From the NCBI RefSeq assembly GCF_002209555.1, contig NZ_NJIF01000004.1, forward strand, positions 248,001-312,000: DNA of 64,000 bases. Direction: 5' to 3'. A program made the position numbers and the translations under genes. This stretch comes from Achromobacter insolitus. Lineage in GTDB: Bacteria > Pseudomonadota > Gammaproteobacteria > Burkholderiales > Burkholderiaceae_B. Shown piece by piece: positions 54,778-62,463 of this stretch. The notes under the pieces were generated by a model. The model was not told the DNA's origin. It searched no databases and was given only the letters and a program-made list of their open reading frames with translations. The stretch's first letter is position 1; every line of letters starts with the position of its first letter.

Positions 54778-54792
54778 TCCTATATTTTAGGA
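54778..54792. promoter_or_regulatory. TCCTA-N5-TAGGA palindrome upstream of the Bug gene
   Basis: TCCTATATTTTAGGA lies 61 bases before the Bug start in an A/T-rich promoter region. It shares both arms and the A/T centre with the site in front of the iclR-type gene, so it is probably an operator of that regulator. Confidence 0.6.
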
Positions 54793-54852
54793 TTTTAAAA
54801 AAGGACCGCGGCCCAGCGCATGCCGGCCCCCACCGACACCAAGGAGACTTCC

Positions 54853-55821
54853 ATGAAGAAAATGTGGCGCATTGCCCTGACTGGCATGGCGCTGGTTTTG
54901 GCAGGCGGCGCGGCCGCGGCCGACAACTGGCCGACGAAACCCGTGCGCATGGTGGTCCCCTTCCCACCCGGCGGAGCAACGGATGCCGCTGCGCGCATCT
55001 ATGCGCAACATCTGGGCGACTACCTGGGCCAAGGCGTGGTCGTGGAAAACAAAGCGGGCGCGGGAGGCGAGATCGGCGCGGAGTACGTCGCCAAATCCGC
55101 GGCCGACGGCTATACCCTGCTGATGGGCGCAGTGGGCAGCCACGCGATCCATGCCGCCATGCCGGACAAGCCCGGCTACGACTTTGGCACCGCCTTCGTG
55201 GGCGTATCGATGGCAACCAGCATGCCCATGGCCGTGGCGGTGAACAGCGCCAAGATCCCGGCGAAGAATGTCCAGGAGTTGATCGCCCTGGCCAAGAGCC
55301 GGCCCGGCTCCATCACCTTCGGCTCGGCCGGTCCGGGGACGTCCCAGCACATGGCGGGCGAACTCTTCCAGGTCGTGACGGGCACCAAGCTCATGCATGT
55401 GCCCTATCGCGGCAGCGGCCCGGCCATTACCGACCTGCTCGGCGGCCAGATCGACATGGTGATCGAAACGTTGCCGGCGCTGCTGCCGCAGGTTGCCACC
55501 GGAAAAATCCGCCTGCTCGGCGTCACGACCGCCACGCGAGCCACCGCATTGCCGGATCTGCCCACGCTGGCTGAGCAAGGCGTAAAGGATTACTCGGTCG
55601 CCACCACTTACGCTTTGCTGGCGCCGGCCGGCACACCGCCCGCGGTGGTGGACAAGCTTTCGGCGGGCATGCAGAAGGCTGCCGCCATGGCGTCCGTGCA
55701 GCAAGCTGCGCAAAAGCTGGGCGCCGACGCCGTGGCCACCACGCCAGCCGACACCAGCCGCGTGCTGAAGCAGGAAGTCGCCCGATGGGCCGACGTCGTG
55801 CGCCTGTCGGCGTCCAAATGA
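54853..55821 (+). CDS. Bug-family tripartite tricarboxylate transporter substrate-binding protein
   Basis: Periplasmic binding protein of 322 residues. Signal peptide (IALTGMALVLAGGAAAA, cut near residue 22), then VVPFPPGGATDAAARIYAQH and VVENKAGAGGEIGAEYVA. AAGGAG precedes ATG 54853. It is divergent from the CoA cluster and shares its regulatory palindrome, and overlaps the FAD-protein gene by four bases. It probably binds the organic acid degraded by this cluster. Confidence 0.9.
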   Translation: MKKMWRIALTGMALVLAGGAAAADNWPTKPVRMVVPFPPGGATDAAARIYAQHLGDYLGQGVVVENKAGAGGEIGAEYVAKSAADGYTLLMGAVGSHAIHAAMPDKPGYDFGTAFVGVSMATSMPMAVAVNSAKIPAKNVQELIALAKSRPGSITFGSAGPGTSQHMAGELFQVVTGTKLMHVPYRGSGPAITDLLGGQIDMVIETLPALLPQVATGKIRLLGVTTATRATALPDLPTLAEQGVKDYSVATTYALLAPAGTPPAVVDKLSAGMQKAAAMASVQQAAQKLGADAVATTPADTSRVLKQEVARWADVVRLSASK

Positions 55822-57464
55822 TGGCGCCTCGCGCAAGCTCCACCCCGCCTGCCGCGGACCTGGCCATCGTTGGCGGCGGCTCGGTAGCCGTCAGCCTCCT
55901 GTATCAGTTCCTGCTCTCGCTGGAACCGGCCGGCGCCCGACCACTGGCCATCGTGCTGTTCGAGCCGCAGGCCGAGCCGGGCGCGGGCGACGCCTACCAG
56001 GACGATCTGCCGAGCAACCTGCTCAATATCCCCGCTGGCAATATGTCGGCGCGGGCCGACCACCGGCTGGATTTCGTGGAATGGCTGCGCGTCCAGGACC
56101 CCGCCTGGCTGCGCGCGCACGACGCCGAAACGATCGCACCGACGGACTTTCTGCCGCGGCCGCTGTTCGGCGCCTACATGCGCGCAGTGTACGAACGAGC
56201 CCGCGCACTGGCGCATGCCCAGGGCATCGCGCTCACGCACGTGCGCAGCCGCGTCCGCCGCGTGGCGCCCCTGCCTGGCGGCGGCGTGCATGTGGAACCC
56301 GAACAGGGAGCGCCCTGCATCGCGCGCTATGTGGCGCTATGCAACGGCAACCTGCCCTCGCAGGCCTTTCCCGGGTTGCGAGATGCGCCCGGATACTTCA
56401 ACAGCCCATATCCCGTGCGCGCGCTGGCCAGCGGCATCGCCGCCGATGCACCGGTCTGCGTGGTCGGCACCAGCCTGAGCGCCGTCGACGCCGTGGCGGC
56501 CTTGCGGCAGGCAGCCCATCGCGGCCCCATCTTGTGCGTGTCGCGCAATGGCCGCCTGCCTGCCGTACGCAGCCCCCACAACCGTACGCCCGGCAGGCTG
56601 CAACAACTGGGCCCGGAAGGCGTTCCGCGCCTTGCCGCCAGGCATGGCGGTGAACTGTCTCTTTCAGCCATCGCGGCGGCGCTCCAGGAAGAAGTGCTTG
56701 CGCTGGGCGGCAGCCTGGAACCGGCAGACGTGCTGGGCATGGACGGCGATGCCCGCGCCGCGCTGGACGCGGAGATACGGCGGTCCGAGCAGGCCGCCCG
56801 TCCCTGGCAGGCCGTGGCGGCAGCGACCAACGCCACCGTGGACCTGATCTGGCACCTGATGCCGCCGTCCGAGCGCGGCCGCTTCCAGGCGCAGTGGCGT
56901 TCGCTCTGGATGGCGCGGCGCGCCACCTTTCCGATGCGCAACGCCCTGAAGCTGCAGGCGCTGTTCCAGAACGGCCAGCTGCAAGTGAGCGGCGGCTATC
57001 TGGACAGCCGGCACGACAGCGCCAGCGGCCTGTTCCACACGCGCTTGCGCAATCCGGCGGGTGACATCAGCACGCACGCCAGCCGTTATCTGATCAATGC
57101 CACCAGCTTCTCGGTCGATACGTCGCGCACGCAGGACCCGTTGGTGTCCGCGCTGCTGCGCGAAGGGCACGCCCGGCCCGACCCTCACGGCGGCCTGGCG
57201 CTGGACTACGACACGGGCTGCCTGAAAAACGCGCAGGGTGAAATCCAGGCGCATATTTCATTGTTGGGCAGCCTGGCGAGCGGCACGTACTTCTGGACCA
57301 CCTCCATGGATGTCAATGCGCGCCTGGCGCAAGGCCAGGCCCGGCGCATCGCCGCGGCCCTGGCGCGGACCGCTATTGGTCCAGATAGCCCCGGCGATAG
57401 CCCATCCCTTGCGAAATCGACTGGGCACAGGCGGCCACTTCCGGCGCCAGCTGCTTCATCCTAG
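55818..57464 (+). CDS. FAD/NAD(P)-binding protein (NAD_binding_9 type)
   Basis: Flavin- or pyridine-nucleotide-binding protein of 548 residues. The Rossmann motif LAIVGGGSVAVSLLYQF lies at 15-31, with LLNIPAGNMSARADHRLDFV and a second nucleotide-binding segment VCVVGTSLSAVDAVAAL in the middle. These features fit the FAD-NAD(P)-binding family whose substrates are mostly unknown. The start ATG 55818 overlaps the Bug stop. Its 3' end overlaps the convergent iclR-type gene by 92 bases. An oxygenase or dehydrogenase role in the pathway is possible. Confidence 0.78.
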   Translation: MMAPRASSTPPAADLAIVGGGSVAVSLLYQFLLSLEPAGARPLAIVLFEPQAEPGAGDAYQDDLPSNLLNIPAGNMSARADHRLDFVEWLRVQDPAWLRAHDAETIAPTDFLPRPLFGAYMRAVYERARALAHAQGIALTHVRSRVRRVAPLPGGGVHVEPEQGAPCIARYVALCNGNLPSQAFPGLRDAPGYFNSPYPVRALASGIAADAPVCVVGTSLSAVDAVAALRQAAHRGPILCVSRNGRLPAVRSPHNRTPGRLQQLGPEGVPRLAARHGGELSLSAIAAALQEEVLALGGSLEPADVLGMDGDARAALDAEIRRSEQAARPWQAVAAATNATVDLIWHLMPPSERGRFQAQWRSLWMARRATFPMRNALKLQALFQNGQLQVSGGYLDSRHDSASGLFHTRLRNPAGDISTHASRYLINATSFSVDTSRTQDPLVSALLREGHARPDPHGGLALDYDTGCLKNAQGEIQAHISLLGSLASGTYFWTTSMDVNARLAQGQARRIAAALARTAIGPDSPGDSPSLAKSTGHRRPLPAPAASS

Positions 57465-58137
57465 CGGCGCTCAGGCGATCCAGCGGCCCCGAGATGCCTA
57501 TCGCGGCCACGGGCTGGTCCAGACTGTTGAACAGGGTCACGGCCAGTCCGCCCACGCCTTCGCGCCATTCGCCCCGGTTGATCGCGTAGCCGCTGCGGGC
57601 GATCTTGCGCAGTTCGTCCTTCAGCAGCGGCATGGACACGATGGTCGATGGCGTATGGCGCACGAGCTTGTCGGCGTAACGCTCGACGTAGCCTTCCGCC
57701 TGATAGGCGAGCAAGGCCTTGCCGGTGGCGACGGCATAGGCCGGCGCGCGTCCGCCCACCATGGAATAGGCGCGTATGGGCTGGGGGCTGTCGATCTTGT
57801 CTACGTACACCACGTCGAAGCCGTCGAGCACGGACAAGTGCACGGTTTCTCCCGTCTGGTCGGCCAGCGTGCGCATGTGCGGGGCTGCCAGCTTGCGCAC
57901 GTCCAGTTGGGCTAGTTGACGCGCCGCCAGCTCGAACAGCCGCACCGCGCCGCGATAACCGCCGCCGTCATCGTCCTTGATCACGTAGCCCGCGTGGATG
58001 AGCGTCTGCAAGGTGCGGTGCGTATTGCTGCGGGTCAGCCCGACGCGAGCGGCCAGCGCATCGATGGTGCGCGGCGGATTGTCCACGTCGGTGACTGCCT
58101 CCAACACCATCAGGCCTTTGAGCAGCGTCTTGTCCAT
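57373..58137 (-). CDS. IclR-family regulator
   Basis: Regulator of 254 residues, the usual IclR length. The N-terminal winged helix is LLKGLMVLEAVTDVDNPPRT, ALAARVGLTRSNTHRTLQTL and GYVIKDDDGGGY. The effector domain has GETVHLSVLDGFDVVYVDKI, GKALLAYQAEGY and AAIGISGPLDRL. A perfect palindrome at 58147-58161 overlaps its AGGA ribosome site, which points to autorepression. The same sequence type stands in front of the Bug gene and, as a half-site, the CaiB-type gene. Confidence 0.9.
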   Translation of the reverse strand: MDKTLLKGLMVLEAVTDVDNPPRTIDALAARVGLTRSNTHRTLQTLIHAGYVIKDDDGGGYRGAVRLFELAARQLAQLDVRKLAAPHMRTLADQTGETVHLSVLDGFDVVYVDKIDSPQPIRAYSMVGGRAPAYAVATGKALLAYQAEGYVERYADKLVRHTPSTIVSMPLLKDELRKIARSGYAINRGEWREGVGGLAVTLFNSLDQPVAAIGISGPLDRLSAARMKQLAPEVAACAQSISQGMGYRRGYLDQ

Positions 58138-58146
58138 TGTTTGTTT

Positions 58147-58161
58147 TCCTAATATTTAGGA
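58147..58161. promoter_or_regulatory. perfect IclR-type palindrome over the iclR ribosome site
   Basis: TCCTAATATTTAGGA has perfect six-base arms (TCCTAA/TTAGGA). It ends ten bases before the regulator's start codon, and the AGGA of the ribosome-binding site on the minus strand is part of it. Confidence 0.65.
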
Positions 58162-58199
58162 CAAGAAAATAGCACGAGACGCCGCAATCGAACAGGGTG

Positions 58200-58826
58200 C
58201 TAGCCGGCGCCGCCAGCAATCGCGGCCCGCACGGCTTCCGAGCGGTCCCAGAGGTTGGGCAGGCTGGATGAAGAATACCCCGACACAAAAGGCTTGGCCT
58301 GCCCCGTGGCGGGGTCATAGACATGGCGCGACACGGCGCCGATATTGCCGCCATAGAGATGGACGCTGATGGATACGCGGTCCGCATGGGCATTGGACAC
58401 GCGGTGGATGTCGCCCTCGGCGGGCGACAGGCGCTCCACGTCGCCCGGTTGGAGGGTCGTCGCGGCTCCCGCAGGGGCCACGCCGCCATCCTGGCCGCGG
58501 ACATAGCGCTGATTGACCTCGGCGCCGCGCAACATGCCCACATAGCCCCACACCTCATGATCGTGCACCGGCGTGAACTGCCCGGGCCCCCATACGAAGC
58601 TCACCAGCGAAAACCGCTCCAGCGGATCGCAATGCAGCAGGTATTGCTGGTAGTACTGCGGATGGGGCGCGGTACAGGCCTCGGGCAGCCAGTCATCATG
58701 CCGCACCAGATCCGCGAAGGCCGCCTCCAGCTCCGGGCTTTGCGCCAGACCGGAAGGTGTGGCCAAGCGGGTCGCGGCGGCGATGAAGCGGCGCAGCCTG
58801 TCCAGGCCGCCTTGAGATTCGGGCAT
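58200..58826 (-). CDS. cysteine dioxygenase-family (thiol dioxygenase) protein
   Basis: Cupin-fold iron enzyme of 208 residues that adds dioxygen to a thiol; cysteine or 3-mercaptopropionate are known substrates of the family. The iron ligands would be His88 and His90 in TPVHDHEVWGYVGML and His141 in EGDIHRVSN. ATG 58826 follows GGAGAG. It lies 62 bases upstream of the iclR-type gene on the same strand and next to the FAD-protein, which suggests that thiol oxidation could be a step of the cluster. Sequence alone does not choose between cysteine and mercaptopropionate. Confidence 0.85.
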   Translation of the reverse strand: MPESQGGLDRLRRFIAAATRLATPSGLAQSPELEAAFADLVRHDDWLPEACTAPHPQYYQQYLLHCDPLERFSLVSFVWGPGQFTPVHDHEVWGYVGMLRGAEVNQRYVRGQDGGVAPAGAATTLQPGDVERLSPAEGDIHRVSNAHADRVSISVHLYGGNIGAVSRHVYDPATGQAKPFVSGYSSSSLPNLWDRSEAVRAAIAGGAG

Positions 58827-58995
58827 TGCGTCTCTCCATGAGTTCTGGAAATCCCAGATTGAAAAAATAGTATCCACGATTCAGGACGGATGCGCAGCCT
58901 TGCCCCTGACGCCGCCCGGGTAATCGCCCCAAGGCTATTCTTGACAGGGCCAGACTCGCGCATGCGAGCGTATCGGACGGGCTGCAAGATTGAAA

Positions 58996-59796
58996 ATGAA
59001 AAACACGCATCAGGATATTCCCCCCTCGCTGACGCAAGCGTTGCGGCAGGCTCGGCGCATCGTCGTCTTCACCGGCGCCGGCGTCTCCGCGGAAAGCGGC
59101 ATCGCTACCTTCCGCGATGCGCTGACGGGCTTGTGGTCACGCTTTGACGCGCAGGCGCTGGCTACCCCCGAGGCGTTCCAGGCCCAGCCCGACGTCGTCT
59201 GGGGCTGGTATGAATGGCGACGCGCGCAAGTCCTGCGCGCAACCCCGAATGCCGCGCACCGCGCCATCGCGGCATGGGCGCGGCATGTGCCCGAACTGCT
59301 CGTCGTCACGCAGAACGTGGATGATCTGCATGAACGCGCAGGCAGTCCTCGCGTCGCGCATCTGCATGGCAGTCTGCATGCTCCCCGCTGCTCGGCCTGC
59401 GGCGCCGCGCACACCTTTGCGCAGGAGCTTCCGGACGAACCCGAAGAAGGACGGCGCATCGTCCCGCCAGCCTGCTCACACTGCGGCGCTCCCGTAAGGC
59501 CCGGCGTCGTGTGGTTCGGTGAAAGCCTGCCTAGGGACGCCTGGAGCCACGCCATGCTCGCCGCCGAACAATGCGACCTGCTATTGAGCATAGGCACATC
59601 CGCGCTGGTCTACCCGGCGGCTGAGTTGCCGCAACGCGCGCTGGCTGCCGGCGCGATCGTGGCGCAGATCAATGTAGCTGCAACCCCGCTGGATGCGCGC
59701 GCGCACCACAATCTGCGCGGCGCGGCCGCGGACGTCATGCCCCGGCTGCTCGCCAGCGCGGGCTTCGCCCTCACCACTTGCAGCCCCGATCCGTGA
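58996..59796 (+). CDS. cobB: NAD-dependent protein deacylase (sirtuin, CobB type)
   Basis: Sir2-family enzyme of 266 residues that removes acyl groups from lysines using NAD. The NAD loop is VVFTGAGVSAESGIATFRD; TQNVDDLHERAG and the catalytic histidine in VAHLHGSL follow. Zinc cysteines occur as CSACG and CSHCG. The tyrosine and arginine of WYEWRRAQ match the class III (desuccinylase/demalonylase) pattern. ATG 58996 is chosen; a TTG six bases earlier is also possible, and no strong ribosome site is seen. Removing acyl groups from CoA-pathway enzymes would fit the neighbourhood. Confidence 0.9.
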   Translation: MKNTHQDIPPSLTQALRQARRIVVFTGAGVSAESGIATFRDALTGLWSRFDAQALATPEAFQAQPDVVWGWYEWRRAQVLRATPNAAHRAIAAWARHVPELLVVTQNVDDLHERAGSPRVAHLHGSLHAPRCSACGAAHTFAQELPDEPEEGRRIVPPACSHCGAPVRPGVVWFGESLPRDAWSHAMLAAEQCDLLLSIGTSALVYPAAELPQRALAAGAIVAQINVAATPLDARAHHNLRGAAADVMPRLLASAGFALTTCSPDP

Positions 59797-60397
59797 CGGT
59801 ATCGGCCAGCAGGAATGGCAAGGCCAGCAAGCCCATGTCGGCATGAGCGTTCTTGCACGGTGGCCGCGCGCTCTTCGCGATGCCTCGCGCGAGTTCGGAT
59901 TGCTCGACCGGCGCCTTGGGCCCCAGGCGCACCACGGGCTCACCGCGCGAGCGCGGCATGCCCGCCGACGCCGCGTCTTCCGCTCGCCAACCGAAGTCGC
60001 GATGCGAGTCCTGCGCGCCTGAAGCTTGCGCGGGCGCCCGCTGCGGCGAAGGCGGCGCGGGCGTCTTGTACGCGCCGGAACGTTGCCGTGGCGGCGCGGA
60101 AGGAATCGACGGCGTATCGATGCGTGCAGGCGTGGCAGGCCCGGGGTTGCCCGCGGAGGCCCCGGCGGCCATTTGCTGCGACGACGTGGAACGCTGCGGG
60201 ACCTTTTCCGGCAACAGATCCACGAAGAACGAAAGGTCCGGCGGGTGCGCGGCGGACCCGCCTATGGGCTCTATCCGTTCGCGCCACCAGAGCCCAGCCA
60301 ATCCCGCATGCAGCATGCATGACGCCAGTACCGCCCACCACGCCACCGCCTTTGCTCGCGGCCGCGCATCCCGGATTCCTGCCGCGACAACGCGCAT
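59771..60397 (-). CDS. uncharacterised membrane-anchored proline-rich protein
   Basis: A 208-residue protein of unknown function. One N-terminal membrane segment (about 16-38, VAWWAVLASCMLHAGLAGLW) is followed by a low-complexity region rich in proline, alanine and serine, a TonB-like layout. It ends in the conserved-looking motif CKNAHADMGLLALPFLLAD followed by TVTDRGCKW, with two cysteines that could bond. ATG 60397 is chosen because the membrane segment starts soon after it. Its 3' end overlaps the convergent sirtuin gene by 26 bases. Confidence 0.6.
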   Translation of the reverse strand: MRVVAAGIRDARPRAKAVAWWAVLASCMLHAGLAGLWWRERIEPIGGSAAHPPDLSFFVDLLPEKVPQRSTSSQQMAAGASAGNPGPATPARIDTPSIPSAPPRQRSGAYKTPAPPSPQRAPAQASGAQDSHRDFGWRAEDAASAGMPRSRGEPVVRLGPKAPVEQSELARGIAKSARPPCKNAHADMGLLALPFLLADTVTDRGCKW

Positions 60398-60582
60398 CGA
60401 CACCACTCGAACAGTACGCCCGGACAACAGGCAACGCGGCGATGATAGCCTCGCGCGCAGTGAAGATTTGTGAAGATGTTGTGGGCTGATGTGGCGCACA
60501 ATCAGAGACTCAAGTCAGGCGAGGGGAAACCCCAAATCCCACCACACGCACCCCGGGATACAGTGGCGGGAAAGGTTTCGCC

Positions 60583-61185
60583 GTGGAGATTATCATTCCG
60601 TTTTCCTGGAGACTTCCCGACGTGTTTGTGCGCTCGCCAGACGGTGTCTTGCACCGTGTGGTGCGCCACGCCACGACCACGGAAACCATCGCGCAACTCG
60701 AGAGCATGCCCAGCAATTACCACCTGGATTGCGAATGCATGCTCGACAACGGCGAAACCCTGCACTGGATTGGCGACAACCAGTATCGCCAACTGAATAG
60801 TGGCACCATTTTCACCGCCGAAACCGCGGCCACCACGCCACGTGGCGATTCCCGCAAAAGCGCTGCCACCAAGAGCAGCCTGCGCGACGCACGCAGAAAA
60901 CCCGCGGCGCGCAAAGCCTCTGCACAGGGGCAGAGTCATTTACCATTAGCTGTCGTCAATCTAAAAACCGGCAACGACTGGAGCCTGATACGCGCCTGGC
61001 GCGAGCATCTCAATATCAGCACCGCTGATATGGCTGCGCGGCTGGGCGTGGACCACTCCATCTACGTCGAACTGGAAAGGCCGCGCCCGCGCCCCAGGCA
61101 GGTTATCCTGGACCGCGTATCCGAAGCCCTGGGCGTCTCTCCCGACCAGCTCGACGATTCATTGTTTGGAGGGCATTTTCAATAG
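60583..61185 (+). CDS. helix-turn-helix protein with novel N-terminal domain
   Basis: A 200-residue protein. Residues 12-79 form a small domain (DVFVRSPDGVLHRVV, CxC, NGETLHWIGDNQYRQLNSGT) that recurs alone in the next gene. A basic alanine-rich linker (80-118) leads to an XRE-like helix-turn-helix (about 133-190: SLIRAWREHLNISTADMAAR, GVDHSIYVELER, VSEALGVSPDQLD). The start is a GTG at 60583. Function unknown; DNA binding through the C-terminus is likely and the N-terminal domain may sense something or pair with its neighbour. Confidence 0.7.
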   Translation: MEIIIPFSWRLPDVFVRSPDGVLHRVVRHATTTETIAQLESMPSNYHLDCECMLDNGETLHWIGDNQYRQLNSGTIFTAETAATTPRGDSRKSAATKSSLRDARRKPAARKASAQGQSHLPLAVVNLKTGNDWSLIRAWREHLNISTADMAARLGVDHSIYVELERPRPRPRQVILDRVSEALGVSPDQLDDSLFGGHFQ

Positions 61186-61285
61186 CGCCTCGCGCCGGAA
61201 CATCAAGCTTCCCGCCCGGGCGCACTGAACTGCCCAAACGACTTTGGCGCCGTAATCCAATGGCCCGCGCATGGAGGTATCGCAT

Positions 61286-61534
61286 ATGCTCGGCACCGCA
61301 AGACGATTGACCGACGTCCTCGCCACCGCGCCGGACGGCACGCTGTACCGCATTGAACGCTTCGTCTCGGACCCGGACGCGTACTCCGCGCTGGGCACCC
61401 CGCGTTTCGACCCGAAGACGCATTGCATATGCCGCACCAGCACAGGCGAAAAGGTCTCGTGGCTGGGCGGACAGACCTACCGTCTGGTAAAGAGCGGCAC
61501 CTCGCTGACGGCGGTGGACCGACGACGCCACTAG
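61286..61534 (+). CDS. small protein sharing the N-terminal domain of its neighbour
   Basis: An 82-residue protein. The whole length matches residues 12-79 of the upstream gene product: DVLATAPDGTLYRI against DVFVRSPDGVLHRV, CxC in the middle, then TGEKVSWLGGQTYRLVKSGT against NGETLHWIGDNQYRQLNSGT. ATG 61286 has GGAGG eight bases upstream; an ATG fifteen bases earlier overlaps that site. It lies 100 bases after its paralogue on the same strand, so both may be co-expressed. Function unknown. Confidence 0.7.
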   Translation: MLGTARRLTDVLATAPDGTLYRIERFVSDPDAYSALGTPRFDPKTHCICRTSTGEKVSWLGGQTYRLVKSGTSLTAVDRRRH

Positions 61535-61743
61535 GCCCACCAGGACCGCCACCCCATGCATTCGGGTGGCGGCCGTTGCATCCCCAAATCTTCAAGCCCA
61601 CGGCACCGGCGCGCGTCCGGCATCGCCGGCGCTCGCGCTTGTTCCAGATCAAAGATATTCATGCGCACCGAGCAGTACGCTGTACGCATACATGGAACGA
61701 GCGGCGTCGCCCCCGCGGCGCCATCAGGCAGCAGGCACCCGGC

Positions 61744-61980
61744 ATGGCCAAGAAGTTTCCCTTGCATCCCAAGCACCCCGAACGCATATGCTGGGGCTGC
61801 GATCGCTATTGCCCTACCGACTCGATGGCCTGCGGCAACGGCTCCGGCCGCACCATGCATCCCGCTGAAATGCTGGGAGACGACTGGTACACAGTCGGTG
61901 ATTGGGGGTTCGACGACGGCGATGACAACGCCCGAGGCCCGGTTCCAGTCCAGGCCGCGGACCCTCCATCGACGCACTGA
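61744..61980 (+). CDS. DUF3079 family protein
   Basis: A 78-residue protein of the DUF3079 family. The diagnostic N-terminus is KKFPLHPKHPERICWGCDRY with four cysteines at 16, 19, 23 and 30, a possible metal-binding set. GNGSGRTMHPAEMLGDDWY follows. The ribosome-binding site is weak, but the family start is clear. Function unknown. Confidence 0.75.
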   Translation: MAKKFPLHPKHPERICWGCDRYCPTDSMACGNGSGRTMHPAEMLGDDWYTVGDWGFDDGDDNARGPVPVQAADPPSTH

Positions 61981-61983
61981 GCC

Positions 61984-62028
61984 GCAGTGAATCAATCCGC
62001 AGTGAATCAACCCGCAGTGAATCAATCC
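61984..62028. repeat. three tandem copies of a 15-bp unit
   Basis: GCAGTGAATCAATCC occurs at 61984 and 62014, with GCAGTGAATCAACCC between at 61999; the copies abut without spacers. It lies between the DUF3079 gene and the tRNA-Arg terminator. Confidence 0.9.
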
Positions 62029-62041
62029 CTGCTCGCAAAAC

Positions 62042-62074
62042 AAAAAGGCCTTCGATCCAAGATCAAAGGCCTTT
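62042..62074 (-). terminator. terminator of the tRNA-Arg gene
   Basis: Read on the minus strand, AGGCCTTTGATC pairs with GATCGAAGGCCT around a TTG loop, followed by TTTTTGTTTT. It lies 33 bases past the tRNA 3' end. The hairpin is also usable from the plus strand. Confidence 0.85.
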
Positions 62075-62106
62075 CCGTTTTCTTTCTGTAGGCCAAGCAA
62101 GAAGCT

Positions 62107-62183
62107 TGGCGCGCCCGGCAGGATTCGAACCTACGACCCCCTGGTTCGTAGCCAGGTACTCTATCCAGCTGAGCTACGGGCGC
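62107..62183 (-). tRNA. tRNA-Arg (anticodon ACG)
   Basis: A 77-base tRNA including an encoded CCA end. The acceptor arms GCGCCCG and CGGGCGC pair perfectly; the D arm is AGCTCAGCTGGATAGAGT-like, the anticodon loop is CTACGAA with stem CTGG(C)/(A)CCAG, and the T loop is GGTTCGAATCC. The anticodon ACG, after conversion to ICG, reads CGU, CGC and CGA. Confidence 0.97.
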
Positions 62184-62198
62184 TCCGAAAGAGGCGTG

Positions 62199-62228
62199 TT
62201 TATACCATGAATAATAAAAGCTGCGCAA
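62199..62228 (-). promoter_or_regulatory. promoter of the tRNA-Arg gene
   Basis: On the minus strand TTGCGC (62223-62228) and TATAAA (62199-62204) are spaced by 18 bases and predict a start about eight bases before the tRNA. Confidence 0.45.
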
Positions 62229-62463
62229 ATCAGCCGCCCTGTGGCGGTGGTTCCTTCCACAAAACACGCGCAAAGAAAATAGTTCAGAAAGCCCGGTTCA
62301 CGAGTCCGCATTGCGAAACTCCCGCGTTGGAAAAATAATTGGCTTCCTGTGCATTTAAGTCATAACATGCGCCCACGAGCGGAAAGCAGCTTCTGTACGG
62401 GACCTCTCGCCGACGCCAGCAGCCGGGGCTCTCATCGCCCCCTAACGGTCAGAAGGAACTTGC

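Noticed and set aside
58873..58886. Further IclR-cluster site upstream of the thiol dioxygenase
   Set aside because: TCCACGATTCAGGA keeps parts of both arms but is one base short and has a different centre; not reliable.
61984..62028. CRISPR array
   Set aside because: The 15-base units abut directly without spacers.
62107..62183. tRNA-Arg as attachment site of an integrated element
   Set aside because: No integrase, no repeat of the tRNA 3' end and ordinary genes on both sides.
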